Assembly (NCBI GenBank): GCA_033765305.1
Contig: JANRID010000028.1
Span: 1-64,000, forward strand
Source of the DNA: RDXT01 sp033765305
GTDB lineage: Bacteria; Bacteroidota; Bacteroidia; J057
Direction of reading: 5' to 3'
Length of the DNA stretch: 64,000 nucleotides
Shown: piece after piece, positions 8,853 through 17,290 of the stretch
Layout of the letters: each line of letters starts with the position of its first letter
Position numbering within the stretch: the stretch's first letter is position 1
Program-made: the position numbers and the translations under genes
Notes under the pieces: model-generated
What the model was told of the DNA's origin: nothing
What the model saw: only the letters and a program-made list of their open reading frames with translations
Databases searched by the model: none

Positions 8853-8977
8853 GCAGGGATTCGGATTCAGGGCTTGCTATGTACCCGCAACAGGGGCAAA
8901 TGGTTTTGCGAAGATGCACGAAAACCTGCTCCCGCCAAGCAGCAGGCAGGTACGGCATCTTTCCCTAACTTGCGCCC

Positions 8978-9508
8978 ATGAAAGCTCCCAACGTTTCCGA
9001 CACCTACACGCTCAAGACCGAAATGGTCCTGCCCAACGATACCAATACCCTGGGCAACCTCATGGGCGGCAAGCTGCTGCACTGGATGGACATCATCTCG
9101 GCCATCTCGGCCCAGCGGGCCACACACCGGACTGTCGTGACGGCTGCCGTGGACTTTGTGGAGTTCCGCGAATCGATTCCCCTCGGATCGATTGTAATCC
9201 TGGAGGCGCGGGTCACCCGCACGTTTACTACCTCGCTCGAAGTGCGGGTGGATGTGGCATTTGAAAATCTGCAGACCGGCGAGCGCAAAACCAGCAATAC
9301 TGCCTACTACACCTTTGTCGCAGTGGACCAGTCGGGGCGGCCCATCCCGGTGACGCAGGTGCTGCCGGAGACGCAGCAGGAGCATGCCTGGCATGAGGCG
9401 GCACTGCGCCGCCGCGAGCTGCGGCTGCTGCTTTCGGGCAGGCTCAAGGCGGCCGATGCCGCCGGGCTTCGCGCGCTGCTGGATCAGCTTCCGGCGCAGG
9501 AAGGCTGA
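8978..9508 (+). CDS. Acyl-CoA thioesterase (hotdog fold, YciA/BACH type)
   Basis: A 176-residue cytoplasmic hotdog-fold thioesterase that hydrolyses acyl-CoA to free acid and CoA. The family signature NTLGNLMGGKLLHWMD, with the catalytic Asp, is near residue 22. The central helix and beta-sheet pattern runs to FVAVDQSG, and the C-terminal 45 residues are a helical extension. The length matches the single-domain YciA-like enzymes. A TAACTTGC box at 8966-8973 lies only 4 bases before the ATG, so the transcript may have almost no leader. The gene is divergent from the OYE-family gene. Confidence 0.93.
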   Translation: MKAPNVSDTYTLKTEMVLPNDTNTLGNLMGGKLLHWMDIISAISAQRATHRTVVTAAVDFVEFRESIPLGSIVILEARVTRTFTTSLEVRVDVAFENLQTGERKTSNTAYYTFVAVDQSGRPIPVTQVLPETQQEHAWHEAALRRRELRLLLSGRLKAADAAGLRALLDQLPAQEG

Positions 9509-9670
9509 AATTCCGTGTAAGGCCCCGGCTGAAATTGCCGGAAGGCCAGGCCTGCGCATGCGGGCAGCCCCAGCCAGGCCGGAGGGCAATGGACAGCGCA
9601 GCAGCGGCATCGTGTAGGATTTCACGAAAATGTGTTTGGCACTGCCGTGCCGCCGATGTAGCTTCACTGC

Positions 9671-10468
9671 ATGAACCGCCTCTTGTTCTGTATCGCCCTG
9701 CTGATGCTGGCCGGCCGTGTGCCGGCACAGCGCACCTTTTCCCTGACTGCCGGCACTGGCACCTCCCTGTACTACGGCGACCTCTCGGAACGCTACACCC
9801 TCCAGACCCAGCGGCCCCTGCTCGCGCTGACCGGCAGCGCCTACCTCCTGCCGGGTGTCAGCCTGCGCCTGGGGCTCATGCAGACCTGGCTGGGCTGCGC
9901 CGACTCCCTTTCGCGCAGCGGCACCCGCCTGACCCGCAACCTGCATTTCCGGACGCCTATCACGGAGGGCAGCCTCAGCCTGATGTGGGAATTCTTTCCC
10001 GACAAGCGCTTCGGCATCCGCTGGCGCCGGCATGTGCACGTCAGCCCGTATGTCATGGCGGGCGCGGGCATCTTCCGCTTCAATCCCCGTGCGCAGCTCG
10101 GCAGCCAGTGGCACCGCCTGCAGCCCCTGGGCACCGAGGGCCAGTCCATTCAGGACGGCCCGCCCCGCTACCGCCTGATCGAGCCCTGTCTGCCCGTAGG
10201 CGGAGGTATTTCCGTCCGGGCTGGCCGCTTCTGGGGGCTGTACGCCGAGCTGGGCTACCGCCGGCTGCGGACAGACTACCTCGACGATGTGAGCACCATC
10301 TACCCCGATCCGGCAGCCCTGGAAGCCGCCGCCGGTCCGGTGGCTGTCGCGCTGTCCAACCGCTCGGGCGGGGCCTATCTCGCCGGCGAAAAGCGCGGGA
10401 ATCCCCGCGCGAAGGACAGCTATGTAGCCATCCAGATCGGTATGGTCTGGTACGCCCGGCGCCAGTGA
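9671..10468 (+). CDS. DUF6089-like outer-membrane beta-barrel protein
   Basis: A 265-residue protein with a signal peptide (MNRLLFCIALLMLAGRVPAQ). The early motif GTGTSLYYGDL and the later SPYVMAGAGIFRFNP strands resemble DUF6089-type proteins, which are small outer-membrane barrels widespread in Bacteroidota and of unknown function. The C-terminus ends in an aromatic strand (YVAIQIGMVWYARRQ), typical of barrel insertion signals. It sits alone: the 162 bases upstream hold no gene, and the next gene is convergent with the stop codons adjacent. Confidence 0.8.
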   Translation: MNRLLFCIALLMLAGRVPAQRTFSLTAGTGTSLYYGDLSERYTLQTQRPLLALTGSAYLLPGVSLRLGLMQTWLGCADSLSRSGTRLTRNLHFRTPITEGSLSLMWEFFPDKRFGIRWRRHVHVSPYVMAGAGIFRFNPRAQLGSQWHRLQPLGTEGQSIQDGPPRYRLIEPCLPVGGGISVRAGRFWGLYAELGYRRLRTDYLDDVSTIYPDPAALEAAAGPVAVALSNRSGGAYLAGEKRGNPRAKDSYVAIQIGMVWYARRQ

Positions 10469-10822
10469 TCAGGCGCCTATGTGCAGCAGCTCCAGCTCGG
10501 CCCGGATCGCGTCCATCAGCCAGCCATTCACGCTCCGGAACTCGTCGATCAGGCCCGGCAGAGCCTCCGGCTGCTCATATTCCGTGGCCGTCAGCTCGAT
10601 GGTTTTCATCAGATTCGTCAGCGGCACACAGCCCAGGATGTTGACCGAGGATTTGTGCCGGTGGGCGACCGCGCCGAGCTGCCGGTAGTCGTGCTGGTCC
10701 AGCAGCTCTTCCATCTGGTGCAGCGCCGCAGGTGACTGGCGGGCGACCAATTCGAGAATTTCGGCCATAAATACCGGATCTTCGCCGCTGATCGTCCGGA
10801 GTTGGGTGAGGTCCAGGTTCAT
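10469..10822 (-). CDS. Histidine phosphotransfer (Hpt) domain protein
   Basis: A 117-residue single-domain Hpt protein. The phospho-accepting His is in the motif AHRHKSSVNILG (about residues 52-63), in the usual helical context, flanked by heptad-like helices. Such stand-alone Hpt proteins shuttle phosphoryl groups between hybrid kinases and response regulators in the cytoplasm. Its gene is divergent from the sigma-54 activator gene, whose product carries a receiver domain and is therefore a plausible partner. No hybrid kinase is encoded nearby. The ATG at 10822 is preceded by an A+T-rich stretch likely to contain its promoter. Confidence 0.88.
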   Translation of the reverse strand: MNLDLTQLRTISGEDPVFMAEILELVARQSPAALHQMEELLDQHDYRQLGAVAHRHKSSVNILGCVPLTNLMKTIELTATEYEQPEALPGLIDEFRSVNGWLMDAIRAELELLHIGA

Positions 10823-11173
10823 ATTCGCTCGTCTTTAGTCCGCGATTCAAGGATATTGCAATTTTGAGATTGTATTAAAAATAAAAAATACGAATACTCA
10901 AATTTGATTGCTTCTGATCTGCCTCGTGCAGCACGGTGCTTCCCGGCAGTGCGCACAGGAAAGAAAGCTGCATTCCTGTATATTTCAACCGGCAAAATCT
11001 TCTCCTGCTGCAAATCCCTTTTATAAATCAGGTATCTGACAATCAGCAGCTTGAAGAATACGTCCTGCCAGCCGGGGCGCAGGCCTGCCATGATTCTGCC
11101 CGTAATGTATGGCCCGGTATGCGCTTGGTTTTAAGGCCCGGCTCTGGATAACTTTCGGGAAATCGAACGCGAT
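10823..11173. other. Divergent intergenic region between Hpt and sigma-54 activator genes
   Basis: This stretch has no credible gene. Its left part (about 10850-10915) is strikingly A+T-rich for this genome. On the forward strand, CTTG (11124-11127) and TAACTTTC (11149-11156), 21 bases apart, form a plausible promoter for the activator gene. On the reverse strand, TATCCTTG near 10850 could serve the Hpt gene. Confidence 0.5.
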
Positions 11174-12373
11174 ATGCAACGGAGCTATCTGACCAGCGTA
11201 TTTATCATCGAGGATGATCCGGTTTTCGGAAGAATCCTCCAGCGGGCCATTGAGAATGAGGGGGATACCTTCGAAGCGAAAGTGTTCACCAGCGGGCATG
11301 AGTTTTTCAGCCATCTGCACCTGATGCCCGACATCGTCAGCATCGACTACAATCTCCCCGATACCAACGGCCTGGAGATCCTGAAGCGGGTCAAAGCGTT
11401 CAACTCGGAAATCGGCACCGTCATCCTCTCCGGGCAGGACAAGGTGGAGGTGGTGGTGGAAGCCTACCAGAACGGCGCCGACAGCTATATCATCAAAAAC
11501 GAGAAGGCCGTCGTCGATCTGATCCGCACCATCAAAACCCTCAGCGCCAACTCCTCCCTGCGCAAGGAGGTGGAGGAGCTGCGCACCCAGATCATCGACC
11601 GCAACCGCTATCAGAACATCATCGGCGAAAGCCAGGCGGTGCTCAAGGTGCTGCGCCTGATCCAGAAGGTGGAGAAGAGCAACATCATCGTGCTCGTCAC
11701 CGGCGAAAGCGGCACCGGCAAGGAGGTGATCGCCAACGCGATCCACTACAACTCCCCCCGCGCGCGCAAGCCCTTCGTGGCGGTCAACGTAGCTGCCATC
11801 CCGGCCGATCTGATCGAAAGCGAGCTCTTCGGCCATGAGAAAGGCGCCTTCACCGGCGCCATCGGGCGGCGCATCGGCAAGTTTGAGGAGGCGAATGGCG
11901 GCACGGTCTTCCTGGACGAAATCGGCGAAATGGACATCAACCTGCAGACCAAGCTGCTGCGGGTGCTGCAGGAAAGCAAGATTACCCGCGTAGGCTCCAA
12001 CAAGGAGATCAAGCTCGATGTGCGGGTGCTGGCCGCCACCAACAAAAACCTCGCGAAGCGGGTCCAGGAAGGCCTCTTCCGCGACGACCTCTACTACCGC
12101 CTCCAGGGCTTTCTCATCCACCTCCCGCCCCTGCGCGAGCGCGGCAACGATGTGATTCTCCTCGCCCAGCAGTTCCTGAAGCAGACCTGCACCCAGAACC
12201 GGCTGCCGCTCAAGACCTTCTCCAAAGCCGCCATCCAGCAGCTGCTCTCCCACAACTGGCCGGGCAACGTGCGCGAGCTGAAAGCCCTTGTGGAGCGCGC
12301 CGTGCTCATCAGCGACCTCAACGAGATCGCGCCTGAAGACCTGATCTTTTCCGACGCGGTGCCGGTGTTCTGA
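11174..12373 (+). CDS. Sigma-54 response regulator lacking a DNA-binding domain
   Basis: A 399-residue NtrC-like protein. The receiver domain (residues 1-120) has the acidic pocket EDD at 13-15 and the phospho-acceptor Asp in SIDYNLPD (about residue 58). The AAA+ domain follows, with Walker A GESGTGKE, the sigma-54-contacting GAFTGA loop, Walker B VFLDEIGE and the arginine-finger region FRDDLYYRL. After the C-terminal AAA+ subdomain (WPGNVREL) the protein ends within about 30 residues, and the Fis-type helix-turn-helix found in NtrC is missing. It may therefore activate sigma-54 RNA polymerase from solution or through a partner. The divergent Hpt gene suggests it is phosphorylated through a phosphorelay. 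Confidence 0.93.
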   Translation: MQRSYLTSVFIIEDDPVFGRILQRAIENEGDTFEAKVFTSGHEFFSHLHLMPDIVSIDYNLPDTNGLEILKRVKAFNSEIGTVILSGQDKVEVVVEAYQNGADSYIIKNEKAVVDLIRTIKTLSANSSLRKEVEELRTQIIDRNRYQNIIGESQAVLKVLRLIQKVEKSNIIVLVTGESGTGKEVIANAIHYNSPRARKPFVAVNVAAIPADLIESELFGHEKGAFTGAIGRRIGKFEEANGGTVFLDEIGEMDINLQTKLLRVLQESKITRVGSNKEIKLDVRVLAATNKNLAKRVQEGLFRDDLYYRLQGFLIHLPPLRERGNDVILLAQQFLKQTCTQNRLPLKTFSKAAIQQLLSHNWPGNVRELKALVERAVLISDLNEIAPEDLIFSDAVPVF

Positions 12374-12376
12374 GCG

Positions 12377-14317
12377 TCAGCTGGTTTCCATCCATTCCCA
12401 GGCGCTCCGGTAGGCGCCTGTGCGCTCCGCATACTCCAGGAATGCGCTGTAGAACGCATGCGTGCCCAGCAGGGCGCTGTCGCCGAAGACCGCCAGCTTG
12501 CGGCGGGCGCGGGTGAGGGCTACATTCATCCGCCGGGTATCTTTGAGAAACCCGATCTCGTTCCGCGTGTTGGAGCGCACCAGGCTGAGGTAGACCACAT
12601 CCCGCTCCTGTCCCTGGAATCCGTCGATGGTATTGATGGTCAGGTGCTGCTTGTAGGTGCTCAGCATCGGGCTGCTGTCGGCCTGCTGCTGGAGGGTTTT
12701 GACCTGATCTTTATACGGGGAAATGATGCCTACCGAAAAGGACTCGTTGAGCAGGTCCGGGGCCTCGGATTCCAGCTGGTTGAACAGCAGCGCCAGATGC
12801 CGCAGGAGCAGCTGCGCTTCTTCGGGGTTGGACAGGCTCTGGGTGTCCGGGTGCCGGACCTCCCGGAATCCGCAGCCGGCCGTATCCACAAATTCCAGCG
12901 GCGGAAATCCCGGCCCCAGGCTGCGCTCGCGCACGGCCGCATCGGGATACAGTTTTCCGCCATAAAACTGCTCTGCCGAAAAGCGCATGATCTGCTCGTG
13001 CATGCGGTACTGCTGATCGAGCATGACCGATACTTCGGGATACCGCCCGATGACCTGCTCGAACAGGGTGCGGCCCAGGCCGCCGCGCTCCGCCTGGACC
13101 GATTTGACCGTAGGAGGCAGCTGGCAGTGGTCGCCGGCCATGACGACGCGCTCGGCATTGCGCAGGGGGATCCAGCAGGCGGGCTCCAGGGCCTGGCCGG
13201 CCTCATCGATGAAGACGGTGCTGAATTTTTTCCGGTCGAGCTGGGCGCCGGCGGCGCCGCTGAGCGTGCAGGCGATGACCGGGGTGCGGCTCATGAGCTG
13301 AAATACGATATAATCCTCCAGCTGATGGGCCAGGCTGCCCAGCTCGCGGGCCTCCTTGAGCAGGTGCTGGCGGCGGTGCGCCTCCTCCGACCCGAAGCGG
13401 CGCTTGTACTTGAGCGCCTGGCGGCGGAGTTCTTCGGCGTCCTTGCGCAGCTTGCGCAGGGCTTCGTAGTCGTCGTGCCGGGCGATGCTGCCGTCCAGGG
13501 TATGCCGGAGCAGCTCCGGCTCCACGCGGGCCGGGTTGCCCAGGCGCAGCACCTCGATGCCGGCATCGAGGCAGCGCAGGGTGAGCAGGTCCACGGCGGT
13601 GTTGCTGGGGGCGCAGACGAGCACCTGCCGCTCGTGCAGCAGCGTCTCGCGGATGGCATGCACGAGGGTGGTCGTCTTGCCGGTGCCGGGCGGGCCGTGG
13701 ATAATGGCCACATCCCGCGCTTCCAGGCAGCGCTGCACGGCCTGGAGCTGGGAGGCATTGAGGAAGGGATCGGAATAGGTCCAGTCCCATTCTCGGACGC
13801 CGGGCCGGGCATCGCCCTTGCCCAGCAGCAGGTCCCGAAGCTCCGCCAGCCGCCCCCCGCGCTCGGCGGCCAGCACCTGGGTCAGCACCCGCTGCATGTC
13901 CTGGTACGTCTTGTCGTCGAAGTCGGGGTCCACACCCAGGCGCGTATCCGTGATCCAGTCCGGGATCTGCTCGGTCGAGAGCATGACCTTCATCACCTGC
14001 TGGCGGATGGACATGATCACCCCGCCGGCGCGGCCCTCTTCCTGCTCGGCCGTGGTCCCGAAGATCGACACCACCCCGCCGGACTGGAAGTAGTCGTTTT
14101 TGCCAGACGGCGCCGTGCTGCGCTCCAGTTCCACCACAATCCGCTCGCCCAGGCCGATGGACAGGCGGCGGAGCTGCACCGGGTACCAGGATACGCCGCG
14201 GGCAGCGCGTTCTTTCAGGGAGCGGTCGAGGACCAGCTCTTTGAACTGGCGGCGGTCTTCATCGCGCTCGGCGGCGAGCAGTTCCTGCAGGTGGCGGAGG
14301 TGGTCGGCTGGCGTCAT
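12377..14317 (-). CDS. SMUBP2/UPF1-like superfamily 1 helicase
   Basis: A 646-residue ATP-dependent DNA/RNA helicase of the IGHMBP2 (SMUBP2) type. The N-terminal beta-barrel region (about residues 45-110) precedes Walker A GPPGTGKTTT, motif Ia CAPSNTAVD, Walker B IDEAGQA, motif III GDHCQLPPT, motif IV region LDQQYRMH, motif V TIDGFQGQERD and motif VI NVALTRARRK, all intact. Bacterial members are thought to act in nucleic-acid repair or RNA metabolism, without a firm role. It converges with the sigma-54 activator gene, with 3 bases between stops. Confidence 0.95.
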   Translation of the reverse strand: MTPADHLRHLQELLAAERDEDRRQFKELVLDRSLKERAARGVSWYPVQLRRLSIGLGERIVVELERSTAPSGKNDYFQSGGVVSIFGTTAEQEEGRAGGVIMSIRQQVMKVMLSTEQIPDWITDTRLGVDPDFDDKTYQDMQRVLTQVLAAERGGRLAELRDLLLGKGDARPGVREWDWTYSDPFLNASQLQAVQRCLEARDVAIIHGPPGTGKTTTLVHAIRETLLHERQVLVCAPSNTAVDLLTLRCLDAGIEVLRLGNPARVEPELLRHTLDGSIARHDDYEALRKLRKDAEELRRQALKYKRRFGSEEAHRRQHLLKEARELGSLAHQLEDYIVFQLMSRTPVIACTLSGAAGAQLDRKKFSTVFIDEAGQALEPACWIPLRNAERVVMAGDHCQLPPTVKSVQAERGGLGRTLFEQVIGRYPEVSVMLDQQYRMHEQIMRFSAEQFYGGKLYPDAAVRERSLGPGFPPLEFVDTAGCGFREVRHPDTQSLSNPEEAQLLLRHLALLFNQLESEAPDLLNESFSVGIISPYKDQVKTLQQQADSSPMLSTYKQHLTINTIDGFQGQERDVVYLSLVRSNTRNEIGFLKDTRRMNVALTRARRKLAVFGDSALLGTHAFYSAFLEYAERTGAYRSAWEWMETS

Positions 14318-14384
14318 GGGGGAGGAATGGCCCTGCGAAGGTGGGGAATTTTGGCGAAGGGGGCAACGCAGGGAACAGATGCAG

Positions 14385-14406
14385 AATCAGCAGGCTGATT
14401 ATCAGC
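14385..14406. repeat. Overlapping palindromes upstream of helicase gene
   Basis: AATCAGC-AG-GCTGATT (14385-14400) and GCTGAT-T-ATCAGC (14394-14406) are two perfect inverted repeats that share the central GCTGAT half-site. They lie 68 bases upstream of the helicase ATG and about 35 bases upstream of the tRNA promoter. Three regularly spaced half-sites suggest a protein-binding site, but the binder is unknown. Confidence 0.5.
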
Positions 14407-14440
14407 AAGATCCTGTTTTACATGCAGACACAAACTTCTT

Positions 14441-14471
14441 TTTGCAAACTCGCCGGAGCGCCGTATATTTG
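14441..14471 (+). promoter_or_regulatory. Promoter of tRNA-Met gene
   Basis: TTTG (14441-14444) and TATATTTG (14464-14471) are separated by 19 bases, an exact match to the Bacteroidota housekeeping promoter TTTG-N19-TAnnTTTG. The tRNA 5' end lies 15 bases after the -7 box. Confidence 0.85.
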
Positions 14472-14485
14472 CTCCCCGTAATCCC

Positions 14486-14559
14486 GGCGCGGTAGCTCAG
14501 ACGGTTAGAGCGTGGGATTCATAACCCCAAGGTCGGGGGTTCGATTCCCCCCTGCGCCA
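14486..14559 (+). tRNA. tRNA-Met (CAT anticodon, elongator type)
   Basis: A 74-base cloverleaf. The acceptor stem GGCGCGG pairs with CTGCGCC (one G-T pair), followed by the D arm (GCTC/GAGC), the anticodon loop TTCATAA with CAT at 14520-14522, and a T arm of five G-C pairs around the TTCGATT loop. The discriminator base is A59 and CCA is not encoded. Base pair 1-72 is a normal G-C pair, unlike the mismatch of initiator tRNA, so this is elongator Met; an Ile2 tRNA with a modified C34 cannot be fully excluded. Confidence 0.95.
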
Positions 14560-14563
14560 CGAT

Positions 14564-14595
14564 CGCCCCGTGCAGAGCTGCGCGGGGCGTTTTGT
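14564..14595 (+). terminator. Rho-independent terminator after tRNA-Met
   Basis: An 11-bp stem (14564-14574 with 14579-14589, one G-T pair) with the tetraloop GAGC is followed by TTTT, 5 bases after the tRNA end. Confidence 0.85.
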
Positions 14596-14667
14596 ATGGG
14601 GGGATGGTCTGCATGTGCTGGAATAATGCCGTATATTCACAGTACCGCAATATGACCTCAACTTCGC

Positions 14668-14894
14668 ATGCTGGTCAATCTCGATAACGAAGTGTACTTT
14701 AAAAAGGTCTTCACCGATGTGTAGGTTTTCACTGCATTTGTCCGGGATGTGCTGGGGATCGAGATTCAGATCGGCGGGAAGTAATTGTCAGCTCCCTGCG
14801 CTTGGGGTTTCTGACCCTGGAGCAGATTTCTCTCACCTTCCAGGTGCCGCTGTCCTGCTTGGAGGTGCTGCGCCGCGAGCCGGACGCCGGCTGA
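14668..14894 (+). pseudogene. Remnant of Rpn-family (PD-(D/E)XK) putative transposase/nuclease
   Basis: The start of this stretch translates as NEVYFKKVFTDV, a stop, then VFTAFVRDVLGIEIQI, which matches the N-terminus of Rpn-family (recombination-promoting nuclease, 'PD-(D/E)XK nuclease family transposase') proteins as I remember them. After a stop and a frame change, the end reads LGFLTLEQISLTFQVP...CLEVLRREPDAG, matching the typical C-terminal tail of the same family. The catalytic middle (roughly 200 residues) is deleted. It is therefore an inactivated gene with an internal deletion, at least one in-frame stop and a frameshift, lying just after a tRNA gene. Confidence 0.65.
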
Positions 14895-14959
14895 AGCCCT
14901 GAAACACAGCGGCACGCCGGAAGCCTCCCGGCGTGCCGAACAGTTCGCAATCCCCTGAC

Positions 14960-15661
14960 TCAGAGCTGAATCCGCACGTAGGTCTTGCCCTGCCAGATCA
15001 GGCTGCCGGCGCCCTCGGCGGGCACATAGGCGGCAGGCACCGGCTGGGCATACCACTGGTCTGCATCGCTGTCGAACAGCGTGCCGAAATCGACCCGCAC
15101 CTTCCACGGATTCTGCTCATTGAGGGTCTGAAGCAGACCGTTGAGCAGGCCGGCCCAGGCGCCTTCCTCGCCGCCGGCAGTCTGTGCGCCGCTGGCCGGC
15201 TCATAGCCCAGCGACCGGGCTGCATGCAGTTGCTCGTTCGGGATCAGGGCGATCATGCCGTACTTGCGGAAGGCCCTGCCCACCCGCTGGGCACAAGGGT
15301 TGGACGCAGCCGGGCGGATGGCCGTGACCTGGTCCAGGTTGGCCCGCAGCAGATCGAGCTGCCAGGCTGCTTCATTGCCTGCGGCAATCTGAATCTTGCC
15401 CTGGGCCGCCGCCTGCAGCGAGTCCTTAAACGACTGGTCCACAAACCAGTACGCATGCAGCTGGCGGAAATGGCCCATCAGGTCGCGCATGCAGGCCGGA
15501 CGCTGGCCCTGCTGCTGGCCTTGCGGTTGCCCCTGCTGGTTCTGAGGCGGGCGCTGCTGCCCCTGGGGGCGCTGGTTCTGGCCCGGCTGCTGCGCAAGCG
15601 CAGCCAGGCTCATCGTGAGAAGAACCGCCAAAGCGGCCTGGCGGAGGTGATACGGATACAT
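14960..15661 (-). CDS. Hypothetical secreted protein with Gln/Pro-rich N-terminus
   Basis: A 233-residue protein. A signal peptide (cleavage near LAALAQ) is followed by about 35 residues of Gln, Pro and Gly (residues 24-58), probably a flexible linker or cell-wall spacer, and then a globular part of about 170 residues with two Cys. No known domain was recognised. The start ATG at 15661 places the signal peptide at the N-terminus; a longer in-frame extension would run into the astacin gene. It is the last gene of three co-oriented genes for secreted proteins, 53 bases after the astacin gene, and is probably part of the same operon. Confidence 0.72.
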   Translation of the reverse strand: MYPYHLRQAALAVLLTMSLAALAQQPGQNQRPQGQQRPPQNQQGQPQGQQQGQRPACMRDLMGHFRQLHAYWFVDQSFKDSLQAAAQGKIQIAAGNEAAWQLDLLRANLDQVTAIRPAASNPCAQRVGRAFRKYGMIALIPNEQLHAARSLGYEPASGAQTAGGEEGAWAGLLNGLLQTLNEQNPWKVRVDFGTLFDSDADQWYAQPVPAAYVPAEGAGSLIWQGKTYVRIQL

Positions 15662-15714
15662 AGGGAGTTGAGTGTGATGGGTTTTCAGACAGGAAGCGAC
15701 GCTCCGGGGCAGGA

Positions 15715-17211
15715 TCAGGCCTCGGCAAGCGTCACCATAAACGTGATGTACGCAGCATGGTCGGAATCGGAACCGGAGGTCTTCAGGGTTTCCCCTACCT
15801 TGCCGAGCAGCTTGAACGGGGTGTAGCCGCTGTCGTTGGTGGCATCGGTCGGCTTGAGTTCCCAGACCTCCCCGGTTAGGCAATCCACCCAAAGCCGCAG
15901 AAAACCGTCGCCGCTGGGGTTTGTGATGTCGCTGCCGGCTGCCGAGACATCTACAATGTCATCGCCGCCGCCGCAGAGCGCATCGTCCTTGTCGTACACC
16001 TTGATGGTGATGCGGGCGTATTGGACGCCCTTCGTCAGCGGCACTGTCGAAGACCAGCTGATTTTCAGGCGATTGCCTTCCTGCTCCGCAAAGGTTTTGG
16101 ATACGCTCGAATTGAAGCCGTACTGCTCGATGTCGCCGGACCCCTGCTTGATTTCGGCATAATAGTCCATGTCGCTGTTGCAGGGCCCCATTTCGTTCGG
16201 GCCGTTTTTAGTGTCCAGCGCGGTGACCTTGGTCGTCATGATGCGGTCCAGCTTGGCTGAGGGAAGGGTGCCGGCAGATTCCGGGCGGGTGCCTGTGGCG
16301 GGCGATGCCGGGTAGATGGCATTGATGCCGGTGATATCCCCGGGCGAAAGCGCCGAGCGCTGGCTGACGACGGCGTTGCCGGTGCTATTGTCGATAATGG
16401 TCGGGAGTCCGTTCAGGGAGAACGCGGTCCCGCCGTAATGCATCAGGGACTGCTTGTTGTAGGAAAAATAGGTGTAGCCATCCTTCCCATGCTTTTCAAA
16501 TGCATATTTTTTATCTGGCATAATATTCTGCCACTGGATTGTCACGTATGAATTCCGGTCTGCGCGGGTATGCTCGTGGAAGAATCCGAGTGCGTGCATC
16601 ATTTCATGCACTACGGTGCCCATAGACGCGGAGGCGGGATTCAGGTAGATCAGCTGTTTTCCGCCTTGCCGCCCCACCGCACTCGTTCCGCCGACGCTGT
16701 TATCGCCTGTTTTCACAAATTCAACATAGTCTGCTTCCGCAACCCGCGGGGATACCGTGAGGTTGGTGCTGCTGCTCAGATGGTTCACGGCCTTTACAAT
16801 GGTGTCGATGAAGGACTTGGAAAAATCGCCGGCTTTGATGGTGTAGGGCAGCAGATTGTTTTTCCACAGCAGATCCTGGTCGTCGATCACAATGAGCGGC
16901 TGTGCGCCGCCGGCCTCCTGCGCCTTGTATGCGGCTTCGTTGGCGCGGGATTTGGCTGCTACTTCAGCCGCGGTGCCCAGGATGATATCGCCTTCCAGGA
17001 TGGCCAGGCCATTGGATTCGACATAGGACAGCTTGGAAATGCGCGTCCGGAAGGGCAGGCGGAGATAGGCGGTCTTGGGCGGGCCGGGGTCGGTCTGGGT
17101 CTGCGCGGTCTGGGGCCGGGGCTGCTGCTGCGGCGCGCCGGGGCGCTGGCCCCAAAGCGGGCTGGCACCGGCCAGCATCAGAGCCAGCCAGATCAGTTGG
17201 ACGGTTTTCAT
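15715..17211 (-). CDS. Secreted astacin-family (M12A) zinc metalloprotease
   Basis: A 498-residue secreted zinc endopeptidase. After a signal peptide (to about residue 21) and a Pro/Gln-rich stretch comes a likely propeptide of about 80 residues. The catalytic domain starts near residue 115 (LWKNNLLPYTI). The zinc motif HEMMHALGFFHEHTRADR (residues 202-219) matches the astacin consensus HExxHxxGxxHExxRxDR, and the Met-turn SLMHYGG is at 255-261. The C-terminal region (about residues 310-498) contains a beta-rich domain of unknown family. Bacterial astacins are usually secreted toxins, nutrient-scavenging enzymes or processing proteases; which applies is not known. It lies between two other secreted-protein genes on the same strand. 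Confidence 0.93.
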   Translation of the reverse strand: MKTVQLIWLALMLAGASPLWGQRPGAPQQQPRPQTAQTQTDPGPPKTAYLRLPFRTRISKLSYVESNGLAILEGDIILGTAAEVAAKSRANEAAYKAQEAGGAQPLIVIDDQDLLWKNNLLPYTIKAGDFSKSFIDTIVKAVNHLSSSTNLTVSPRVAEADYVEFVKTGDNSVGGTSAVGRQGGKQLIYLNPASASMGTVVHEMMHALGFFHEHTRADRNSYVTIQWQNIMPDKKYAFEKHGKDGYTYFSYNKQSLMHYGGTAFSLNGLPTIIDNSTGNAVVSQRSALSPGDITGINAIYPASPATGTRPESAGTLPSAKLDRIMTTKVTALDTKNGPNEMGPCNSDMDYYAEIKQGSGDIEQYGFNSSVSKTFAEQEGNRLKISWSSTVPLTKGVQYARITIKVYDKDDALCGGGDDIVDVSAAGSDITNPSGDGFLRLWVDCLTGEVWELKPTDATNDSGYTPFKLLGKVGETLKTSGSDSDHAAYITFMVTLAEA

Positions 17212-17290
17212 CGGAGATGGGTTGAAGAAATTGGGCTGATGCAATTCAGAATTGGGCCGGGCCGAAGCCCGGCCCGGGTGGTCAGCATGG

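Noticed and set aside
12458..14398. Forward open frame of 646 codons opposite the helicase gene
   Set aside because: All helicase motifs are on the reverse strand; the forward translation is low in recognisable motifs and runs past the helicase start.
14486..14559. Initiator tRNA-fMet
   Set aside because: Initiator tRNAs have an unpaired first acceptor position; here positions 1 and 72 are G-C.
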